A stretch of DNA of 34,680 bases from the NCBI GenBank assembly GCA_021791395.1, contig JAJYWR010000012.1, forward strand, positions 1-34,680, written 5' to 3'. Origin of the DNA: a bacterium (GTDB lineage: Bacteria > Patescibacteriota > Minisyncoccia > UBA6257 > GWB1-50-10). Positions 29,347-34,680 of the stretch are shown here, in pieces (position 1 is the first letter of the stretch; each line of letters starts with the position of its first letter). The notes beneath the pieces are model-generated. The model made no database searches. It was not told the DNA's origin and saw nothing but the letters and a program-made list of their open reading frames with translations. A program made the translations under genes and the position numbers.

Positions 29347-30276
29347 CTAATTAGGTCGATTAGAAATTCTGGTTGTCTTTTTCTCGAAGAACTCTTTGAC
29401 TATTTTAGTTGTTTCCGTCTTGTTTTTTGACCAATGAATGCGTTTATCCCTACGGAACCATGTCATCTGACGCTTGGCGTATTGTAGCGACTGCTTCGCC
29501 ATCGAGTCTGTCAGGGCCGCCTTCGACTTTATAATTCCGTTCAAATATGCGACGGCATCTCGATATTCGAAACCAAACTCATTGATCTTCTCTTCCGGCA
29601 TGCCGTTCCTTATCAGCTTTCTTGTTTCATCTATGAACCCGCGTCTGATCATCCCCTTAACCCGTTTCTTTATCAACCGTGCCAGTTCATCCTTGGAAAT
29701 GTCGATTCCAAGGAACTCAACATCGGCTTCTATCGGTTTGGATTTAAGCGGGGGAATGCTCCCGAGCGACCGGGCTATCTCAATGGATCTCACGAGGCGT
29801 CTTTTATTATTCTTGTCTATAGATTGCCATCGTTTGAGATCCAGTGCGCGGAGCATTTCACTGAGCTCCCGCGCGGTCTTGTCCCCAAGTTTTATCCTGA
29901 GTTTTTTGTTCGGCTTTACCGAGGGCATGATGATGCCGTCAACCGCGGCTTGGATGTAGAATCCCGTGCCGCCGCAGACAATTGGCAGTTTGCCGCGGCT
30001 CCAGACATCCCTCATGGCGTTTCTCGCGAGCTTTTGGTACCGTGCCGCCGATGCAGTGCTTTTTAGTGAAGCGATGCCTATCAGGTGATGTTTGATCCCT
30101 TGGCTTTCTTTTTTGGTGACGGCCCCGGATCCTATTTCCAGGCCCTTATAAATTTGCCGCGAATCGGCGGATATAATTTCGCCGTTGAGTTTTTTGGCCA
30201 GTTCTATAGCTAAAGAGCTTTTTCCGGACGCCGTCGGCCCCACGATAACCAGCAGTTTTTTCCCTTCTTGACCCAT
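29347..30276 (-). CDS. miaA: tRNA dimethylallyltransferase
   Basis: LLVIVGPTASGKSSLAIELAKKLNGEIISADSRQIYKGLEIGSGAVT; PIVCGGTGFYIQAAVDG. Confidence 0.96.
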   Translation of the reverse strand: MGQEGKKLLVIVGPTASGKSSLAIELAKKLNGEIISADSRQIYKGLEIGSGAVTKKESQGIKHHLIGIASLKSTASAARYQKLARNAMRDVWSRGKLPIVCGGTGFYIQAAVDGIIMPSVKPNKKLRIKLGDKTARELSEMLRALDLKRWQSIDKNNKRRLVRSIEIARSLGSIPPLKSKPIEADVEFLGIDISKDELARLIKKRVKGMIRRGFIDETRKLIRNGMPEEKINEFGFEYRDAVAYLNGIIKSKAALTDSMAKQSLQYAKRQMTWFRRDKRIHWSKNKTETTKIVKEFFEKKTTRISNRPN

Positions 30277-30337
30277 GGTAAGTACGATTGTATATTATTT
30301 TAAAACAAGCCGCACACTAAAAACCGGAGGCATCGTT

Positions 30338-30502
30338 ATGAAAAGATTGTTGCTTGTTATCGGTCTCATTCTTGCGCCGACTCTTCTTCTTGCCACTATA
30401 GTAAGCTGGCATGTGCCGAAAGAAGTCACTTCGCCGCCGGACGACGAGCTCGGTGAAGATCTTGTCGGTTCTTCCGAGATGCCGGGACCCTGGCGGAAGT
30501 GA
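30338..30502 (+). CDS. Small secreted or membrane-anchored peptide (54 aa)
   Basis: GGAGG Shine-Dalgarno about 7 nt before ATG; signal-like N-terminus MKRLLLVIGLILAPTLLLATIVSW; followed by a terminator. Confidence 0.6.
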   Translation: MKRLLLVIGLILAPTLLLATIVSWHVPKEVTSPPDDELGEDLVGSSEMPGPWRK

Positions 30503-30523
30503 CCGAGAAAAAATTTTAAAAAA

Positions 30524-30562
30524 CGAGGTGGTGCATAACGTACCACCTCGGAAATTTTTTTC
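30524..30562. terminator. Bidirectional terminator between the 54-aa ORF (+) and thrS (-)
   Basis: CGAGGTGGT-gcataacgt-ACCACCTCG, T-rich on the + side and A-rich on the other. Confidence 0.82.
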
Positions 30563-32343
30563 TATTTCTTCTCTTCCTTTTCTTTCTTTATCTTTTCTAT
30601 GAATTTCTCGATCGAAACGGTCGAGGTTTCTTTTTTATGGCGCTCGCGGACGTTCACTGATTTTGCCTCGATTTCCTTATCGCCGACGATGAGGAGATAG
30701 GGAATCTTTTCCAATTCTCCCTCGCGGATATTCTTGCCGAGGGTTTCGCCGGTCGAGGCGATGTCAACGCGTATACCCTTGTCTTTCAATTCACTTGTTA
30801 TTTTTTCAGCGTACTCCCGGTGCCGGTCTGCTATCGGAATGACGCGGGCCTGGATAGGCGAAAGCCAGACCGGGAAATCGCCGGCCAAGTGTTCGATGAT
30901 GATTGAAAGGAACCTTTCGATGGAACCCATGATCGCGGCGTGAATCATCACGATTCGCTCCGGTTTACCCTCTTCGTTTACGCAGGTGAGGTCGAATCGT
31001 TCGGGCATATTGACGTCGAGTTGTATAGTTGCCACCTGCCACTCACGGCCGAGAGAATCTTTAGCCATGAAGTCGAGCTTCGGTCCGTAGAAAGCCGCTT
31101 CGCCGACGCCGGGGAAAGTATCCGCTTTTTTTTCTTTTACTATTTCGTAGAGCATTGATTCCGCGAACTGCCATTTTTTCTTGTCACCTAGGTATTTTTC
31201 CGGATGTTTCGGGTCGTGGGTGGAAACTCTGATGCGAAGATTGAACCCGAAGACGCCATAAAATTTGTGGACGATGTCCCAAATTTTCAAAAATTCCTCC
31301 TTGGTTTGGGAAAGGCGGCAAAAAACGTGAGCGTCGTCTTGCGTGAAGCTTCTGACGCGGGAAAGTCCGGAGAGTTCTCCCGACTGTTCGTCTCGGAAGC
31401 ACATCGTCGTGTTCGCGTAGCGCTGGGGAAGGTCGCGGTAGCTCCAAGGTTTTCTTGCATATATCTGCGTGTGGTGAGGGCAGTTCATCGGCTTCATCGC
31501 GAATAAATGTCCTTCGCGGGTTTTTATCTTGAATAAGTCATCTTGAAATTTTTCCCAGTGGCCGCTCGTCTCATAGAGGTCTTTTTTAGTGATGTGGGGT
31601 ATTTCCACTTTTTCGTAGCCGTATCCCTTGCGGAGTTCCCAGACGAAGTCGTCTAAGATATTGCGGAGAATCGTGCCTTTTGGCGTCCAGAGGGGAAGTC
31701 CCGCGCCCACGAGATCGGAGAACGTGAAAAGATCGAGTTCGACGCCGAGTTTCTTGTGATCGCGCCGCTTAGCCTCCTCAATCATGGCGAAATACTCGTC
31801 AAGCTCCTTCTTGGTCATGAATGCCGCGCCGTAGATCCGCTGGAGCTGGGGGTTCTTCTCGTTGCCGCGCCAGTAAGCGCCGGCGACGGAGGTTAATTTA
31901 AAACTGTCGGTGTTTATTTCCGAAGTGTTTTTCACGTGGCCGCCGCGGCAGAGATCCACGAAGTATTCAGTAGCTGGTATTTGGTACTTGGTATTTGGCG
32001 CCTTGCCGGTGATGTAAATCGTGAGTGGTTTCTTTTCCTTGACGAATTCTTTGATAAGGTCGAGTTTGAACGGCTGGTCTTTGAATAATTTTTTCGCTGC
32101 GGCCGGAGTTATCTTCTTGCCGGAGAACGGAAGCTTTTCCATGACGAGCGCGCGCATCGTGTGCTCGAACTCCTTCAAATCATCCAGCGTCAGGGGACGG
32201 GGGAGCTTGAAGTCGTAGTAAAAGCCGTTCTCGATCACGGGCCCGATGCCGAGTTTCGCTTTCGGGAATTTTTTCAAAACCGCTGCCGCAAGCAAGTGCG
32301 CGAGCGAGTGCCGTATTTCCTCTATTTTCTTGAGTTTTGCCAT
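30562..32343 (-). CDS. thrS: Threonyl-tRNA synthetase
   Basis: HSLAHLLAAAVLKKFP, YFVDLCRGGHV, KPMNCPHHTQIY, RVRSFTQDDAHVFC, GSIERFLSIIIEHLAGDFPVWLSPIQ. Confidence 0.98.
   Translation of the reverse strand: MAKLKKIEEIRHSLAHLLAAAVLKKFPKAKLGIGPVIENGFYYDFKLPRPLTLDDLKEFEHTMRALVMEKLPFSGKKITPAAAKKLFKDQPFKLDLIKEFVKEKKPLTIYITGKAPNTKYQIPATEYFVDLCRGGHVKNTSEINTDSFKLTSVAGAYWRGNEKNPQLQRIYGAAFMTKKELDEYFAMIEEAKRRDHKKLGVELDLFTFSDLVGAGLPLWTPKGTILRNILDDFVWELRKGYGYEKVEIPHITKKDLYETSGHWEKFQDDLFKIKTREGHLFAMKPMNCPHHTQIYARKPWSYRDLPQRYANTTMCFRDEQSGELSGLSRVRSFTQDDAHVFCRLSQTKEEFLKIWDIVHKFYGVFGFNLRIRVSTHDPKHPEKYLGDKKKWQFAESMLYEIVKEKKADTFPGVGEAAFYGPKLDFMAKDSLGREWQVATIQLDVNMPERFDLTCVNEEGKPERIVMIHAAIMGSIERFLSIIIEHLAGDFPVWLSPIQARVIPIADRHREYAEKITSELKDKGIRVDIASTGETLGKNIREGELEKIPYLLIVGDKEIEAKSVNVRERHKKETSTVSIEKFIEKIKKEKEEKK
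31976..31998 (-). repeat. Short in-frame tandem-like repeat in thrS (CCAAATACCAAGTACCAAATACC)
   Basis: Encodes NTKYQIPATEY just before the conserved DLCRGGH motif. Confidence 0.6.
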
Positions 32344-32351
32344 ATGGGGGT

Positions 32352-32357
32352 ATTATA
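32352..32357 (-). promoter_or_regulatory. -10 box (TATAAT) 8 nt upstream of thrS ATG
   Basis: Reverse strand TTGCGG-N17-TATAAT-acccccat-ATG. Confidence 0.55.
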
Positions 32358-32370
32358 GGGAAAAGAAATC

Positions 32371-32402
32371 AACCCCGCAACGACGAATGTCGTGCGGGGT
32401 TG
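32371..32402 (-). terminator. Terminator of the 32427-32867 gene
   Basis: AACCCCGCAACGACGAATGTCGTGCGGGGTT hairpin; on the minus strand followed by GATTTCTTTT. Confidence 0.75.
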
Positions 32403-32426
32403 GATGGGCAAGATGGATGCCCTAGT

Positions 32427-32867
32427 TTACATATATTGTTGCATTCCCTTGAGCTTTTCAGCTCTGATACGCTGTCCTTGGGCTAGGTGTTTCATCGATT
32501 CCGCCCTCACCTTGCCGTTTTTCCGGACATCTTGAGCCTGTTGCTCAAGACTGCGGGCTGTCTGTTCGCTGTCTTCTACCACGCTTTTCGCTGAGTTCTC
32601 GTTTGACTCAGCGGATGCAAGTGCCTCCTGCTCGGCTTTTTGGGCTTCGGCAGGAGCCGAAAAAATCATTTTACCCCGCGATGCCGCCGTGAGTTGTTTT
32701 GTGGTTTGAACGACGATAGATCCAGCGCCGTCGGCTTGGCCATTGAGATTATCGAACATGCGTTCGAATGTCTGAAGGTCAACGGTGATGGGAAGAGGTT
32801 GATTGATCTTCTTCCCTGCGTAGTAACCGATGACGAGTGCAACGATAATAAAAAATACTACCAACAT
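32427..32867 (-). CDS. Hypothetical protein: N-terminal TM plus Ala/Glu/Gln-rich coiled coil
   Basis: MLVVFFIIVALVIGYYAGKKI..., own promoter and terminator, SD-like AAAGGA. Confidence 0.7.
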   Translation of the reverse strand: MLVVFFIIVALVIGYYAGKKINQPLPITVDLQTFERMFDNLNGQADGAGSIVVQTTKQLTAASRGKMIFSAPAEAQKAEQEALASAESNENSAKSVVEDSEQTARSLEQQAQDVRKNGKVRAESMKHLAQGQRIRAEKLKGMQQYM

Positions 32868-32964
32868 GGCGTATTCCTTTCTGTTATGTGAATAAATATG
32901 ACAAAGAACTTAACCCCTCTTGATTTCCGGATAAAAAAGAAATACCCGGCAACCAATTGTGCCT

Positions 32965-32993
32965 ATTTTATCATGTTTATTATTTTTTGTCAA
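32965..32993 (-). promoter_or_regulatory. Strong sigma70-type promoter for 32427-32867
   Basis: Reverse strand TTGACA-N17-TAAAAT; predicted 5' UTR about 90 nt. Confidence 0.75.
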
Positions 32994-33016
32994 CTACTCT
33001 TTTAAACAAACAAGCT

Positions 33017-33031
33017 GGGGGAAATCTCCCC
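33017..33031 (-). terminator. Weak terminator-like hairpin downstream of dnaE
   Basis: GGGGGAAATCTCCCC; on the minus strand followed by CAGCTTGTTTGTTT. Confidence 0.4.
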
Positions 33032-33036
33032 GCCCT

Positions 33037-34680
33037 TTACAGTTCCTTCACGCGGTCGCAAATGAATTTGGTGTCACCGTTCTTCCACGAGATGCATCCT
33101 TCCACCATCACCACTTTGTTTTCCTGCCAGGTGTCCGGATTGTTTTTGAGAGTACTATTGAAAACCAAAAGTTCTATCGAATCGGACATATCCTCCAGTG
33201 TGACGAACATCATCGGCTGGCCGTTTTTCGTCACGATCTTTTGTGTTTTCGTGATGACACCCCCCATGATGATTTTGCGGGAGCGCTCGCCGCTCTTGGG
33301 GAGCGAGAGGGCATAACGGACGGGTTTAATAAGTTCGCTGCTTCTGAGTTTTGCGGCGTGGCCGCTCACGGGATGATCGGTGAGATAAAGGCCGAGAAGC
33401 TCTTTTTCCCACGAGAGCATCGACTTCTTGTCGGCCGGTTTTGCGGGCTTCAATTTTATTTTGCTGAATTGCTTTTCTCCGGAAAAAAGGAATGTTTGGT
33501 TGCTCGAAGCGCTCTTTTTGGCGGCTTGATTAAACCGGACGAGGTCGTCGAGGCTTTCCAAAAGCTGTCCCCGATCCAAGCCGAACGAGTCGAAAGCCCC
33601 GACCTTCACAAGGCTTTCCAGCGATTTTTTGTTGAGATCCCGGTCTTGCACTCTTGAGAGAAAATCGCTCAAGTCTTCATAAGGGCCCCGGAGTGAACGC
33701 TCCTCGATGATTTTTTCCACGATATGGGCGCCGACGTTTTTCACGGCCGAAAGGCCGAAGCGGATATTTTCGCCGTCGACGGTGAATTTTTCAAAACTCA
33801 AATTGATATCCGGCGGCAACACTTTAATGCCGAGGCGCTTCGTCTCATTGATGAGAAAGCTGATCCGTTCGACATCAGTTCCGGAAATATTAAGCAAACT
33901 TGCCGCGAATTCGATAGGGTAGTGTGCCTTGAGATAAGCGGTTTCATAGCTGATCATCGCGTAACATGCTGCATGCGATCGGTTGAAGCCGTACCTGGCA
34001 AAGGGGGGGAAGAGCTCCCAAATCTCCTTCGCAGTTTTTTCGTCGATGCCGTTCTCCATCATTCCCTTGATGAGTTTTTCTTGTTGCTCGTCGAGGAGGG
34101 CCTTGATCTTTTTGCCGATGGCTTTGCGGAGCGTATCGGCTTCGGCGAGCGTGAATCCCGCAAGATCGCGCGCAATGCGCATCATTTGTTCTTGGTAAAC
34201 GCCGACGCCGTACGTGGCTCTGAGGATCGGTTCCAATTTCGGATGGAGGTAGGTGACTTTTTCCTTGCCGAATTTCCGGTTGATGTACGACGGGATCAGT
34301 TCCATCGGTCCCGGACGGTAGAGTGAGATCATGACGATGATGTCCTCGAGCTCGGTCGGCTTGAGCTCCTTCAAGTATCTCCGCATGCCGGACGATTCAA
34401 GCTGGAAGATACCGGTGGTTTCCGCCGACTGGAAAAGCTTGAATGTTTTAGGGTCGTCCAAGGGAAGATGTTCGATATCGATGTCGTCGCCCCTGGTTTC
34501 CTTGATGACGCGGAGCGTTTCCTCAATGATGCTTAAATTGCGGAGTCCCAAAAAGTCCATCTTCAAAAGTCCGAGATCTTCGACGGCATGGCCTTCGAAT
34601 TGGGTCAAGATCGCATTGTCGCTTTGGGGAGCGTGCTGGAGGGGCATGAAGTTCACGAGCGGCTCCGGTGCGATCACGAC
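33037..34680 (-). CDS. dnaE: DNA polymerase III alpha subunit, C-terminal half (continues past the right edge)
   Basis: MDFLGLRNLSIIEETL, GIFQLESSGMRRYLKELKPTELEDIIVMISLYRPGPM, YQEQMMRIARDLAGFTLAEADTLRKAIGKK, FNRSHAACYAMISY; C-terminal OB fold. Window edge reads VVIAPEPL, so the ORF-track Met is not the true start. Confidence 0.97.
   Translation of the reverse strand, partial: VVIAPEPLVNFMPLQHAPQSDNAILTQFEGHAVEDLGLLKMDFLGLRNLSIIEETLRVIKETRGDDIDIEHLPLDDPKTFKLFQSAETTGIFQLESSGMRRYLKELKPTELEDIIVMISLYRPGPMELIPSYINRKFGKEKVTYLHPKLEPILRATYGVGVYQEQMMRIARDLAGFTLAEADTLRKAIGKKIKALLDEQQEKLIKGMMENGIDEKTAKEIWELFPPFARYGFNRSHAACYAMISYETAYLKAHYPIEFAASLLNISGTDVERISFLINETKRLGIKVLPPDINLSFEKFTVDGENIRFGLSAVKNVGAHIVEKIIEERSLRGPYEDLSDFLSRVQDRDLNKKSLESLVKVGAFDSFGLDRGQLLESLDDLVRFNQAAKKSASSNQTFLFSGEKQFSKIKLKPAKPADKKSMLSWEKELLGLYLTDHPVSGHAAKLRSSELIKPVRYALSLPKSGERSRKIIMGGVITKTQKIVTKNGQPMMFVTLEDMSDSIELLVFNSTLKNNPDTWQENKVVMVEGCISWKNGDTKFICDRVKEL

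Noticed and set aside
33724-34326. 200-aa + ORF opposite dnaE
   Set aside because: Antisense to the highly conserved DnaE coding frame.

Overview
This 34.7 kb window is densely coding and almost entirely housekeeping. The gene content and reduced proteins suggest a Candidate Phyla Radiation (Patescibacteria/Parcubacteria-like) genome; that placement is inference. Main blocks: gatB(-, partial); rnc-smc; rpsP-khpA-[2 membrane genes]-trmD; rpsB-tsf-small ORF; tRNA-Tyr; a pilin-like/LamG protein; a conserved hypothetical + TraG/VirD4-like ATPase + glycosyltransferase; tpiA; rodA-mltG; rpoB-rpoC-rpsF-ssb-rpsR; PAP2; Sua5; secE-nusG-rplK; tmk; and on the minus strand nusB, rpmF, miaA, thrS, a small coiled-coil ORF and dnaE (partial). 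The most striking signal is non-coding. Three intergenic elements of about 210-240 nt (3778-3986, 8388-8625, 27722-27937), each starting at the stop codon of the last gene of an operon, share a nested stem architecture. Their outer stems differ in sequence but are each nearly or perfectly complementary, an inner stem shows compensatory changes, and two internal motifs are conserved (RAACTCAACCTC ... GGGATTYAAACA) around a variable hairpin. This looks like an uncharacterised structured RNA family. Other notable points: a cysteine-free, apparently hinge-less 725-aa SMC; a LamG domain inserted in a pilin-like protein; several near-consensus -10 boxes placed 7-8 nt before start codons, implying leaderless mRNAs; and small repeats inserted in-frame into tpiA and thrS. 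All assignments come from reading the sequence; no database search was run.
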